DNA from: an uncultured Clostridia bacterium | GTDB lineage: Bacteria; Bacillota; Clostridia; Christensenellales; Borkfalkiaceae | DNA length: 52,600 nt | Reading direction: 5' to 3' | Assembly: GCA_947570625.1 (NCBI GenBank) | Contig: CANOUP010000012.1 | Coordinates: 1-52,600 of the forward strand | Shown here: positions 34,201 through 42,265 of the stretch, piece by piece | How the letters are laid out: the number at the start of each line of letters is the position of its first letter | Numbering within the stretch: position 1 is the first letter of the stretch | Translations under genes and position numbers: made by a program | The notes under the pieces: generated by a model | What the model was told of the DNA's origin: nothing | Seen by the model: only the letters and a program-made list of their open reading frames with translations | Database searches by the model: none

Positions 34201-36759
34201 GGTGTAATCCTCTTCGATAATTTCTTCGGAGTAAGCTTCTTCCGCTTCTTCGGGAACGTCTATAAGCTCGGTAAGGCGGTTGAGTCCGTCCTCGACCTTG
34301 TCGAAACGGCTTGCCGTGCTCTTTTCAATCTCTTCCGCGACTATTTCGGAAATTCTCGAATAGTCGTCCTCGGGCCGCGCTTCCTCATTATCGACGGTGT
34401 TATCGTCAATGCGCGCGATTATATCCGAAAGCTTTTGAAGGTTTTCTTCAACCCTGTCGAAGCGCGCGTCCGTACCGCGGGTAATTTCTTCGGAAACGAG
34501 CTCGGTAATCCTTGCGATACCGTCGTCGTCTATTACTATGTCGTAGTCGTGGTCTTCCTGCGATTCGATAAGTCTTTCGGTTATCGTATTGCAAATGCCG
34601 TCACTGTCGACGGAGGGCGCGGGTATCGCGCTTACGACGTCTATGACTGCGCCCGTAATCTTATCGGTAATCTCTTCCGTATCGAATTCGGGCAGGTAGT
34701 TGGAAAGCACGGCCGCCGCCTTGTCGGCTATTGCGTCCTCGTTTATTCCCGCGACGGTAATCTTCTCGCTTATACGTTCCGCCATTTCCTCGTAATCGGG
34801 AGCGTTGACGGCGGCAAGGTCGAGCGCCTCGCGCAATTTGTCGGCGATTATGCCCGAAATCATATTATAGTCGAGGTTGTCCGCTATGCCCTTGGATATG
34901 GACGAACAGCCCTCGTCGTCTACGAGAATTTCAAAATCCTCGGCTTTGAGCGAACCGACTTTAAGCGAAATCGCGTCGGCAAGCTCTTCCTCGTCCACGT
35001 CGTAAGGCGTGTAGCTCTGCTGTACCGCGGTATTGCTTATCTTATCCGCAATGCGCTGTGCAAGCGCTTCCTCGTCGATTGACGCCGGAACGGATACGGC
35101 GGAAGCGAACACCTGCGGATTGTACGCGCCGAGTTTGCCGGCAATCTTTTCCGCAAGTTCTTCGCCGTCGATGTCGTTTACGACAGCGGGCGCAAGTTCT
35201 TTCTGTGCTTCGGAAGAGTTGAGCCTTTGGGCAATCTTATCCGCAAGCTCGTCGCTGTCTATATCGGCGGCGGGCGTAATCTCCTCGGCGGGGTTGAGTT
35301 CTGCAAGCCTTCCCGCGATTCTGTCCGCAAGCTCGGCTTCGTCGGGGAAGCTCTTCTCTTCGGGTCTGAGCTCGCAGACGCGCTCGGCAATCTTTTCGAC
35401 AAGCGCCTGCTCGTCGAATAAGGGAGCTTTTTCCGCGCTCTGCTTTTCGGCGTTTTCGCCGAGAATATCGGCAACCTGTTTAGCTATATAGTCAGCGTCG
35501 ACAGACACGTTTACGTTAGCGGGTTCGGGTTCGGGTATGACAATGCGGGACACCACTTTCGAAGCAATGTAATCTGCGTCGACGGAAACATTGACGTTGG
35601 GCGCTTCGGCTTCGGGAATTATAATCTGTTCCGCCACTCTCGAAGCGATGTAATCGGGCGAAATAACTTCGCGCGAGGATATGAGCGACGCAATCTTTTC
35701 CGCAAGCTTGTCGTAATCGATTTCCTTCTCTTCCCTGACGACCGTCTGGACGGGCGCGGGTATGGGCGCAACCGCAACCTGGGGCTGTTGACGGAATGCG
35801 GGCGCGTTCTTTCCCGACTCGTACGCGTACTGTTCTACGCGCATGGAAAGTATTTCGAACTTATCCGCAAGCATAGAGTGAGCGCTTTCGCTTCTCCTCA
35901 GCTGTTCGGATATACGGTTGAGCTTGTCGAAAACATCGGTAAAATCGTCGGAATCGCGGGTGACGACCTTTTCGGTAACCCTTTCGGATACTCTGCCCGA
36001 AAGCTCGGCATACGCGCGCTCGTTTTTCCGTATCTGGTCGGAAAGCGAATCGAGCTTTGTCATAACCGCCGTCAAATCGACGACCGCGGGCTGAACGGCA
36101 ACCGACGGCGAAACCGCGGGCTGTTCGGTGCGTTCGAGGGTATTAAGGCGGGTAGAAATAGCGTCGAGTTTGTCGAGTACGGACGTAAGGTCTACGGAGG
36201 GAGCTTCGCCCTTTTCCGAAGCGGGCACGTACGCACCGCTCGACGTGAATGCGGAGATTACGTCAAGCCTGTTGGACAGCTCGTTGTAAAGCTCGGTACT
36301 CCTTTTCCCGTGCTCTGCGATTTCCGTAAGTTTATCGGCTATGGTGGAATAGTTGTCCCCGCTCTTTTTGGTCTGTTCGGACACGTCGTTTAGCCTGTCC
36401 GCAAAACCCGTCATTGCGTCCTCGCGGACTTTTGCCTGTTCCGAAAGCTCGGTTATCTTTTCGGCAAGTCCCGCGTATATATTCTCGCTCTGTTTGGCGA
36501 GATACAAAAGCTCCTGTTTGAGCGCGGAATTTTCGCCTTGAAGCTGAGCGAACAGTTCGCTGTTCCTCGTTACGACGTCGGACGAGTCCATATTGCCCTT
36601 ACCGAAAAGGGCTATCGCCTCCTCGATTTTCGAAACGGCGATTCTGGTCTGTTCGACCAACTCCTCCTGTCTGGCGGCAAGATTGTGCGTATTTTTGATT
36701 ATAATGTCCGCTTTCTTGGGACCGCCCGCGTAATCGGGTTCGTTTTTATCGTATGGCAT
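31213..36759 (-). CDS. Giant acidic repeat protein (1848 aa) with conserved C-terminal domain
   Basis: I recognise no named function. Four regions are seen. Residues 1-345: coiled-coil-prone, heptad-like, with repeating ADKLTEIAE-type segments. About 345-740: roughly 15 short amphipathic repeats of the form EELADKIAxRL separated by Pro/Val/Asp-rich linkers. About 741-1558: 16 units of the pattern DYTALSEAVASEVERRV then RLETVEENIARINEAI, joined by Glu-rich spacers. About 1560-1690: a very acidic linker. Residues 1690-1848: a globular basic domain (SFIARIIQS, IRGKTLCLYLALDP) that I recall in other uncharacterised clostridial proteins. No signal peptide or membrane helix, so it is probably cytoplasmic, perhaps scaffold-like. 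GAGGTGGAG precedes the ATG. Its role is not known. Confidence 0.85.
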   Translation of the reverse strand: MPYDKNEPDYAGGPKKADIIIKNTHNLAARQEELVEQTRIAVSKIEEAIALFGKGNMDSSDVVTRNSELFAQLQGENSALKQELLYLAKQSENIYAGLAEKITELSEQAKVREDAMTGFADRLNDVSEQTKKSGDNYSTIADKLTEIAEHGKRSTELYNELSNRLDVISAFTSSGAYVPASEKGEAPSVDLTSVLDKLDAISTRLNTLERTEQPAVSPSVAVQPAVVDLTAVMTKLDSLSDQIRKNERAYAELSGRVSERVTEKVVTRDSDDFTDVFDKLNRISEQLRRSESAHSMLADKFEILSMRVEQYAYESGKNAPAFRQQPQVAVAPIPAPVQTVVREEKEIDYDKLAEKIASLISSREVISPDYIASRVAEQIIIPEAEAPNVNVSVDADYIASKVVSRIVIPEPEPANVNVSVDADYIAKQVADILGENAEKQSAEKAPLFDEQALVEKIAERVCELRPEEKSFPDEAELADRIAGRLAELNPAEEITPAADIDSDELADKIAQRLNSSEAQKELAPAVVNDIDGEELAEKIAGKLGAYNPQVFASAVSVPASIDEEALAQRIADKISNTAVQQSYTPYDVDEEELADAISLKVGSLKAEDFEILVDDEGCSSISKGIADNLDYNMISGIIADKLREALDLAAVNAPDYEEMAERISEKITVAGINEDAIADKAAAVLSNYLPEFDTEEITDKITGAVIDVVSAIPAPSVDSDGICNTITERLIESQEDHDYDIVIDDDGIARITELVSEEITRGTDARFDRVEENLQKLSDIIARIDDNTVDNEEARPEDDYSRISEIVAEEIEKSTASRFDKVEDGLNRLTELIDVPEEAEEAYSEEIIEEDYTALSEAVASEVEKRVSERLDSVEENIGRITELLSAEETQEEYAEEREEYIQPSEGYTAVPENLTAELEKVGARLAGVEENVAKIADYLASEEAEEEELELSGESESAEDETEEEDGSYTELSEAVAGEVERRVSERLEGIEENIAKLTELMTPEEDEAEADDEEYTEEVSEEEETVDEYALLSEVVAAEIEKGVASRLDGMEENIAKLTELIAPADEEEYEDGQTEEEYEEEDPFTEVVSRLTGIEENIARLSDMIASEEGEAEESAEEEDYSVLSEAVASEVEKRVSYRLDSMEESISRITDAVRTGAEETASEFSDAKITNLSLIVASEVQRGISEKLDGMQASILSLTDIMTAEDDVPEYEEYEVLSEDEDRTGISEAVAEELEKRISYRFDSLEESIARINETVCSLPADDAEESDYTALSEAVASEVEKRVAHRFDSVDENIARINEAVSPEEVEYGDEEEAEESDYTALSEAVASEVERRVASRLETVEENIAKINEAIASAEYEEYGDAEEIIEEDYTALSEAVASEVERRVLPRLETVEENISRINEAITASEDGETAEEVAEEDYTALSEAVASEVERRVLPRLETVEENISRINEVITASEDEDSAEEVAEEDYTALSEAVASEVERRVASRLENLEENIARLNEAVAVEEVEEKCEGVIEEDYTALSEAVASEVERRVSERLDSVEEKISNLTANTEEDGEARYSKFEEDVAQIKAMLASGAVVKAVEEAAVSQPSAVAEMQEEEEELVTVSDIVEDIEEEPVEEPVQEKVETVLQPAVPAEEEFGEDEEEEDDEEDFLIDVLDMDAFSDDELMPGEGSEFRDGVDFENMMKFKRSFIARIIQSNDDYKQYYGEVKHALLSYRKVNSNVAWGAERFNKGRETIARMKIRGKTLCLYLALDPNEYKTSVYHHLDVSDNKSVAGTPMMVKVKSALGVRKAIRLIDEMLAKRNGEKREIPDRDYASMYPYETIEELIDDGLVKDVRKK
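32085..34540 (-). repeat. Tandem repeat array of 16 coiled-coil units inside the giant gene
   Basis: Sixteen degenerate units of about 36 conserved residues plus acidic spacers. The 3'-proximal ones (32085 to about 32970) have a near-constant period of 150 bp; segments starting at 32341 and 32491 differ at only about 10 of 150 bases by eye, pointing to recent duplication. Units farther 5' are older and one (near 33470) is truncated. Confidence 0.85.
34540..35720 (-). repeat. Older short-helix repeats (ELADKIA type) inside the giant gene
   Basis: About 15 diverged copies of a 10-12 residue amphipathic helix such as ELADKIAQRL, ELAEKIAGKL, YIASRVAEQI and ALAQRIADKI, separated by linkers of 10-40 residues. 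Two linkers repeat almost exactly (NVNVSVDADYIA). Confidence 0.7.
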
Positions 36760-36791
36760 ACTCCACCTCTGAATACTTATAATAAAAGTCT

Positions 36792-36820
36792 ATTATATAG
36801 TTTACACCAAATTATATTAA
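36792..36820 (-). promoter_or_regulatory. Possible promoter of the giant gene
   Basis: Minus strand: -35 TTAATA (36815-36820, 4 of 6), 17-bp spacer, -10 TATAAT (36792-36797), in a very AT-rich stretch. Confidence 0.45.
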
Positions 36821-36993
36821 AAGTAAATATAATTATTAATTTTTTTTGGCGTTTTTTCAAAATTTTTCCCGTTAACTCCGACATAGTACGGGGTGTAGCA
36901 AAATTTTCCAACAAAAAAACAGCCGAATAAAAAGACTTTGCGCGGTTCATAATATTTTAAAAATAAATATTTGCCGACACGGAGGATAAACTT

Positions 36994-37158
36994 ATGGCAA
37001 AGAAAAAAATAGTTAAACTTACCGACGAACAGTATATAAAATATATAACCAGCCTTAAAAACGACCCCGCTCTTTACGGCGCGGACGGTGAAATGACAGT
37101 ACCCGACAGCATAAAACCCGCCGATAACCGCAATACAAACCGCAGGGGCGAAGATTAA
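36994..37158 (+). CDS. Small protein of 54 residues next to spoIVA
   Basis: ATG at 36994 with a strong GGAGGATAAACTT site before it; stop TAA at 37156. The product begins MAKKKIVKLTDEQYIKYI, is hydrophilic, Lys-rich at the start and Asn/Arg-rich at the end, and has no cysteine or membrane segment. The good ribosome site and sensible codon use support a real gene. It is convergent with spoIVA and shares its terminator. It does not look like an alpha/beta-type SASP. The 230 bases upstream (36760-36993) are AT-rich and hold no other gene that I can see; TTGCGC near 36940 may be part of a promoter. Confidence 0.6.
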   Translation: MAKKKIVKLTDEQYIKYITSLKNDPALYGADGEMTVPDSIKPADNRNTNRRGED

Positions 37159-37164
37159 AAATAC

Positions 37165-37192
37165 GGGCGGACGCAGTACGTTGCGTCCGCCC
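37165..37192. terminator. Terminator between the small gene and spoIVA
   Basis: Perfect 11-bp stem GGGCGGACGCA/TGCGTCCGCCC with a 6-nt loop between convergent genes. T-runs are short on both sides. Confidence 0.7.
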
Positions 37193-37207
37193 TTGATTTA
37201 TATAATT

Positions 37208-38683
37208 TTACAGTAAAATGCAGATAACTCCTCCGCGCCCCTCGTTGACTATTCTGGTTATGGCGCGGCGCATTTTCGCCTTCGTGTCGTCGTGCATACC
37301 CGACACCTTGCCCGAAAGCCCTTCCTTGACCATACCGCGCAGGGACTTGCCGAACACGTTGGTTTCCCACATGCCGTCGGGGTTGGTTTCGAAGCCGTTC
37401 ATCATACCCTGAACAATGCCTTCGCTCTGCCTTGCACTGCCCATTATGGGGCTGACTTCGCCCGTTACGTCTATCTTAACTATATGATAGCTGGGCGCAG
37501 TGGCTTTTAGCTTAATGCCCATCGTACCGCCCTTATTTACGACCTGGGGCTGTTCGAGCGTCATATCCTCGTCGTCGGGCTGGACTATGCCGTAGCCGTT
37601 GACCCTTGCGCATTCGAGGGCGTCCTTTATTTTGTCGTAACCCTTCTTAGCTTCGGCTGTTCCGCGGACGTAGCGCATAAGCGTGCCCTCGTCGGAAATT
37701 TTGTCGCCCGCGATTTCGGACAGCATATCGAAGAAAATTCCGTCGGCGGGACAGGCGGTTATCTGCGCCTTTCCGTCGGAAAGATTTAAGCTGACGCTTC
37801 CCTCTTCCTTCCAGTATGCGCAGTCCGCGAACATTCCGTCGAACGCGGAGCAGTCTTTCATTTTACATATCTTGGGCGCGACCGCGCGCACTTTGCCGAA
37901 CAGTTCGGAAATAGCGGAACAGTCGGGCGAAAGGTATCTCATCCAGTCGGGAACGGAAATATCGAAAGACGTTACGGGGAATTCGAACAGCACCGCTTTG
38001 AGTATGTTCATAAGTCCTTCCGCATCTAATTTTTCGCAGTTGACGGCTATTACCGTATTCGAATATTTGGCTTCGAGCTCTTCTTTAAGCGCCTTTGAAG
38101 CGCCCGACGAAGGGTCGGCGCAGTTGAGCACTATGACGAAAGGTTTGCCTATTTCTTTAAGGCTGTTTACAGTGCGCTCTTCCGCCTTTACGTAGCCCTG
38201 TCTGGGAATTTCCGCAATGCTTCCGTCCGTCGTCACGAGTATCCCTATCGTGGAGTGCTCCCTTATAACCCGCTCAGTGCCCAGCTCCGCCGCCTTCTCG
38301 AAGGGAAGAGGTTCGCTACTCCATGGGGTGTTTACGAGGCGGGGCTTGCCGTCCTCTTCAAAGCCCGAAGCGCCTTCGGTTATAAAACCGACGCAGTCGA
38401 CGAGTCTGACGTTCGCCGAAGCGTTTTCAATCTTTACTTCCGCCGCCTTCGCGGGTACGAACTTAGGTTCCGTCGTCATTACGATTTTACCCGAAGCGGA
38501 CTGTGGAAGTTCGTCGGTCATTACCGTCTTGGCGTTGCCGTCCGCGACGTTGGGAATAACCAGCTCGGTCATAAATTTTTTGATAAGTGTGGACTTGCCC
38601 GTTCTGACAGGTCCGACTACGCCAATATAAATATCTCCGCCGCTCCGTCCGGCAATGTCTTCGTAAACGTTGTAATCAACCAT
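37208..38683 (-). CDS. spoIVA: Stage IV sporulation protein A (spore coat ATPase)
   Basis: 491 residues, the typical length of SpoIVA (492 in Bacillus). It is a TRAFAC-class ATPase that polymerises on the forespore surface as the base layer of the coat. Walker A GPVRTGKST lies at 24-32, with N-terminus YEDIAGRSGGDIYIGVVG; the DCVGF segment fits Walker B, and VLNCADP is an NKxD-like element. The C-terminal end GRGGVICILL matches the membrane-docking tail read by SpoVM. GGAGGCGG precedes the ATG. A sigma-E promoter is expected, but I could not read one with confidence. With spoIIE it indicates an endospore-forming lineage. Confidence 0.95.
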   Translation of the reverse strand: MVDYNVYEDIAGRSGGDIYIGVVGPVRTGKSTLIKKFMTELVIPNVADGNAKTVMTDELPQSASGKIVMTTEPKFVPAKAAEVKIENASANVRLVDCVGFITEGASGFEEDGKPRLVNTPWSSEPLPFEKAAELGTERVIREHSTIGILVTTDGSIAEIPRQGYVKAEERTVNSLKEIGKPFVIVLNCADPSSGASKALKEELEAKYSNTVIAVNCEKLDAEGLMNILKAVLFEFPVTSFDISVPDWMRYLSPDCSAISELFGKVRAVAPKICKMKDCSAFDGMFADCAYWKEEGSVSLNLSDGKAQITACPADGIFFDMLSEIAGDKISDEGTLMRYVRGTAEAKKGYDKIKDALECARVNGYGIVQPDDEDMTLEQPQVVNKGGTMGIKLKATAPSYHIVKIDVTGEVSPIMGSARQSEGIVQGMMNGFETNPDGMWETNVFGKSLRGMVKEGLSGKVSGMHDDTKAKMRRAITRIVNEGRGGVICILL

Positions 38684-38760
38684 ATCCGCCTCCGCAAAAA
38701 CTATGTGTACAATAACTTATTTTTTTTTGCGCGGTTTTAGAACGCTTAATGCGAAAAAAT

Positions 38761-38796
38761 AAAAAAAGCTTTCCCCTCTGCCCGGGGGAAAGCTTT
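38761..38796 (-). terminator. Terminator of the gal/esterase operon
   Basis: 12-bp stem (38765-38776 / 38785-38796) with an 8-nt loop, followed on the minus strand by TTTTTTTATTTTTT. It ends the nine-gene operon after galM. Confidence 0.88.
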
Positions 38797-38806
38797 TACC
38801 GTATTA

Positions 38807-39763
38807 TTAATCGAATTTATAAGTTACGCCGTAAGACGTCTTTACGCCCGCTTTCAGATAAGGCGTTTGGAACTCTGCGCAGTTGACCGCGTCGGGCCAG
38901 AACTGGGGTTCGAGGCAGAAGCCGTAACCTCCGCCCTGTCCGTTCTGCGCCGAAGGTCCGCCGACGTAAAGCTGTATGCCGGGAAGGTTCGTTTCCACCC
39001 TCATCGTTATCCCGCTCTTGTCGGCAACCGCCTTAACCGCTTCACCGCCGTTAAGACAGAAGTTGTGGTCGTATGTCTTTCCGCCCAGCTTTGCGTAGTC
39101 CGCGCCTATCTTCTTGCCCGCCCTGAAATCGAGCGGGGTTCCCTCTACCTTTTCGGTATGTCCGAGGGGGATGAGAATATCGTCCGTCGGGGTGTAGCAA
39201 TCGGCGTTTATTTTAAGCACGGTGTCCATAACGGGTCCCCCGCCGTTGAGGTTGAAGTATGCGTGGCAGGTGGGCGAGAAAAGCGTATCCGCGTCGCTGA
39301 GACCGGTATATGTGATTTTAATGCCCTTGCCTTCGAGTTCGAACTCAGCCGTAAATTCCAGCCTGCCGGGGAAGCCCATATCGCCGTCCGCGCTCACGAG
39401 CGAAAGCACAAGCTTTTCGCCCTTTATTTCCGCGTCGAAAAAGCGCTTGTCGAAGCCCTTTACCCCGCCGTGCAGACAGGTGGTTCCTTCGTTTGAGGAA
39501 ATGCTGTATTCCTTACCGCCGAGCGTGAAACGCGAGTTTGAAATTCTGTTTGCAACCCTGCCCACGGTAACGCCGCAGTAAGAACGGCTGTTTACGTAGT
39601 TTGCAATGCTGTTGTATCCGACGAGCACGTTAACCCCGCCGACCTCCAAAAAGTTGAGAATACCGCCGAAATCGGTAATTCCCGCCTTTATCTTTCCGTT
39701 GTCGAGAGTATAGAGATAAACGTCCCTGCCCTCGTAATTATCGAACAGTGTTTTTGTAACCAT
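38807..39763 (-). CDS. galM: Aldose 1-epimerase (galactose mutarotase)
   Basis: 318 residues. Converts beta- to alpha-D-galactose for galactokinase. Full-length GalM features: GRVANRISNSRF (substrate Arg), TTCLHGGVKGFDK with active-site His, LFSPTCHAYFNLNGGG with the second His, and a late LEPQFWPDAVN with the catalytic Glu. GGAGAAAC precedes the ATG. It follows galK by 16 nt and is the last gene of the operon. It is clearly distinct from the shorter epimerase at 527-1348. Confidence 0.94.
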   Translation of the reverse strand: MVTKTLFDNYEGRDVYLYTLDNGKIKAGITDFGGILNFLEVGGVNVLVGYNSIANYVNSRSYCGVTVGRVANRISNSRFTLGGKEYSISSNEGTTCLHGGVKGFDKRFFDAEIKGEKLVLSLVSADGDMGFPGRLEFTAEFELEGKGIKITYTGLSDADTLFSPTCHAYFNLNGGGPVMDTVLKINADCYTPTDDILIPLGHTEKVEGTPLDFRAGKKIGADYAKLGGKTYDHNFCLNGGEAVKAVADKSGITMRVETNLPGIQLYVGGPSAQNGQGGGYGFCLEPQFWPDAVNCAEFQTPYLKAGVKTSYGVTYKFD

Positions 39764-39779
39764 TGTCTGTTTCTCCGCA

Positions 39780-40901
39780 TTAAATTTTTTCTACGGTTAT
39801 GCCGTCGGAAATATCGGTCGTATAGAATTCCGCGGTGTAGCCCGTCTGTTTGTAATATGTGTCGGCGACGTAATTTTTGAACTCTTCAACATGCTTGGTC
39901 TTAACTATCGAAATGGTGCACCCGCCGAAGCCACCGCCCGTCATACGCGAACCGACGCAGGCGTAATGGTTCTGCGCCGCGAACGCAAGCGCGTCGAGCT
40001 CTTTGCCCGTCACTTCGAAATCCTCTTTAAGCGAAAGGTGGGAAGCGTTTAAAAGCTTGCCGAGCATTTCTATTTTGCCCGCCTTCATTGCCTGTACGGC
40101 TACGCGCACGCGTTCGCACTCGCTGATTACGTGGGTGGCGCGCTTTTTAAGCACGTGCGGAAGCATTACCGAATATTTTTTGAATTGCGCGAGCGTCAGT
40201 TCGGCAAGGCACTTTACGTCCAGCCTGGACTGTAAAGCCTTCAACGCTTCTTCCGTCTGCGCGCGGCGCTCGTTGTACTTGCTTTCAACCAGATTGTGCG
40301 GTTTTTTGCAGTTTGTTATCACGAACGAGTACTCGCCGAGAGATATAGGTATGTAGTCGCATTCCAGCGTCTTGCAGTCGAGAAGCATTGCGTGCCCCTT
40401 TTTACCGCAAGCCGAAGCGTACTGGTCCATTATTCCGCAGTTTACGCCCGCGAACTCGCGCTCCGCCTGCTGCGCTTTAAGCGCGACGTCGACGGGGTCG
40501 AACTCTTCGCCCGCAACCGTAGCAAGCGCGGTTATAGTGGAAACTTCTATCGCCGCCGAAGAGGAAAGCCCGCTTCCGAACGGCACGGTGCAGTCCATAT
40601 GCAAATCGCACCCGATAACCTTATGCCCCGCGCGCTTCCACATAAGCGCGCTTCCCGCCTGGTAGTTGCCGTATTTAAGGTCTTTATAGCTTTCGAGTTT
40701 TCCGATGTCGAGGGTCACGCTGTCGGGAAGCGTGGTCCAGGTAAGATTGATTTTGTCCGTACCGTTAGGACGAGCGTAAACGGTATTTTTAAGCGACAGC
40801 GCCGCGGGCATTACTTTGCCCCCGCAGTAGTCGACGTGTTCTCCTATAATGTTTACGCGTCCCGCGGCGGACACTTTGTACTCATAGTCTTTGATGTTCA
40901 T
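39780..40901 (-). CDS. galK: Galactokinase
   Basis: 373 residues from the ATG at 40901, overlapping the galT stop as ATGA; an in-frame extension to 40988 runs through galT and is rejected. GHMP-family kinase phosphorylating galactose at C1. Family motifs: GRVNIIGEHVDY (galactokinase signature), VPFGSGLSSSAAIE (ATP-binding) and TGGGFGGCTISIV. Translationally coupled to galT. Confidence 0.95.
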   Translation of the reverse strand: MNIKDYEYKVSAAGRVNIIGEHVDYCGGKVMPAALSLKNTVYARPNGTDKINLTWTTLPDSVTLDIGKLESYKDLKYGNYQAGSALMWKRAGHKVIGCDLHMDCTVPFGSGLSSSAAIEVSTITALATVAGEEFDPVDVALKAQQAEREFAGVNCGIMDQYASACGKKGHAMLLDCKTLECDYIPISLGEYSFVITNCKKPHNLVESKYNERRAQTEEALKALQSRLDVKCLAELTLAQFKKYSVMLPHVLKKRATHVISECERVRVAVQAMKAGKIEMLGKLLNASHLSLKEDFEVTGKELDALAFAAQNHYACVGSRMTGGGFGGCTISIVKTKHVEEFKNYVADTYYKQTGYTAEFYTTDISDGITVEKI

Positions 40902-42265
40902 AATTGCGTATACCCCAGTTCGTTTAAAAATCTTACGGTCTGCCCTCTGTCCTTGAACACCGCCGTATTGCCGAGAATTCTCTTGCATATACTGCCCAGT
41001 TCTTTCTGCATTGCAGAGTGCGCGCCGGTTTTTTCCTTTTCGTAAACAGCCTTGGTTTCATCGTAAACAAGTCTGAATTCTTCAAGCTCTTCCGTAAGCG
41101 GTTTTCCGCTTTCGATAAGCTTTTCTATTTCGCCGAGCTGTTCTTCGAGCCTGCCGGGAAGTATGAAAAGCCCCTGCGCCTCGATAAGCCCTATACTCTC
41201 CTTCTTTATAACGTGGAATTCGGGGTGCGCGTGGAACACTCCGTCGGGATAGCGTTCGCTCGTTATGTTCGAGCGGAGTATCAGGCTCATCTCGTATCCG
41301 CGCTCCGTCTTTACGACCGTGGGCGAAACCGCGTTGTGCACGCCTTCGCCGTCCTCGGCGGTTATGCCGAGCTCTTTGTCCGTAAAGCTTACCCACTTCT
41401 TTCTTATCTCTTCGCAGGCGCGCTCTATCGTCTGCCTGCTGTGCGAAACTATTCTTATAACCGTGCCTTCCCAGTCGACGACTTCGGCCGCCGCGTCCGC
41501 AAACTTGGGATTTTTAAGCGTGACCGCCGCCCCGGCTTTGTGCATGGGCAGAATTTCGCCTCCGCCCTGGTAGTGGTCGTGCGCGAGCACGCTTCCGCCT
41601 ATCCTCGGAAGGGGCGCGTTGCAGCCTATGAAGTAGTGCGGGAACGTATCGACGAAATCCATTAATTTGGTAAACGTAGACGCGTCGACGTGCATTGGTA
41701 TGTGATCGCAGTTGACGGCTATGCCGTGTTCGCTAAAATAGCCGTAAGGCGAATACTGCCAGAACCAGTTCTCCCCGCCCAGCTTTAAATCTACCGTTCT
41801 CAGCGTATGCTTCCCGCGGGGAGCGAACCCTTCGTTTTCACGGCATATTACGCACTTTGCAAACCCGCCGTCCACGCTGTTGCCCTTTGCCGCCTTTTTG
41901 GGGTCGCGGAATTCGGGCTTTGCCTTGTTTATGGTAATTACCAGCCCTTCGGAATCGAAACGCGGGTTTTTGTCGAGCACGGCTTTTTTGACGTAATCGT
42001 TTTTAACGCAGTAGTTGTAAAGCCAGTCCGTCGCCGTCTTCGAACTTTTCTTTAACAGTTCGGAAAATTTGGCGTTCACCTCTGACGGGAGCAGGCTGAG
42101 CGCGCCGTACACCTCGTCGCGTTCGTCCGCGGTCATCTCCTCTCCGCTGTCGGAAAGAATTTCGAGAATACGGTTTCTGACGTAATACGCGTTTCTTTCG
42201 TCGAGTTCGAGATTTTGTTTTGCGTAGCCGATTAAATCGTCCGCAGTCTTTAATATTTCTTTCAC
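40898..42265 (-). CDS. galT: UDP-glucose-hexose-1-phosphate uridylyltransferase, Firmicutes type
   Basis: 455 residues, the long Firmicutes (class II) GalT rather than the roughly 350-residue E. coli type. It exchanges UMP between UDP-glucose and galactose-1-phosphate. Supporting segments: CVICRENEGFAPRGKHTLR, WFWQYSPYGYF, HDHYQGG and PEFHVIKKE. Its ATG overlaps the HAD gene stop (ATGA). galE, needed to recycle UDP-galactose, is not in the window. Confidence 0.94.
   Translation of the reverse strand: MKEILKTADDLIGYAKQNLELDERNAYYVRNRILEILSDSGEEMTADERDEVYGALSLLPSEVNAKFSELLKKSSKTATDWLYNYCVKNDYVKKAVLDKNPRFDSEGLVITINKAKPEFRDPKKAAKGNSVDGGFAKCVICRENEGFAPRGKHTLRTVDLKLGGENWFWQYSPYGYFSEHGIAVNCDHIPMHVDASTFTKLMDFVDTFPHYFIGCNAPLPRIGGSVLAHDHYQGGGEILPMHKAGAAVTLKNPKFADAAAEVVDWEGTVIRIVSHSRQTIERACEEIRKKWVSFTDKELGITAEDGEGVHNAVSPTVVKTERGYEMSLILRSNITSERYPDGVFHAHPEFHVIKKESIGLIEAQGLFILPGRLEEQLGEIEKLIESGKPLTEELEEFRLVYDETKAVYEKEKTGAHSAMQKELGSICKRILGNTAVFKDRGQTVRFLNELGYTQL

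Noticed and set aside
32085-34540. Regularly spaced repeats that could suggest a CRISPR array
   Set aside because: The repeats are in frame, encode protein and are degenerate over 150-bp units; there are no short palindromic repeats with unique spacers.
31213-36759. Giant gene as a surface adhesin or phage tail-fibre/tape-measure gene
   Set aside because: No signal peptide, LPXTG or membrane helix, and no phage genes around it.
38684-38760. Sigma-E promoter for spoIVA
   Set aside because: CATAGT near 38695 is a poor -10 match and no convincing -35 is present; not listed as a feature.
40902-40988. 29-residue N-terminal extension of galK
   Set aside because: It overlaps the galT 3' end and lacks a ribosome site; the ATGA overlap gives the normal start.
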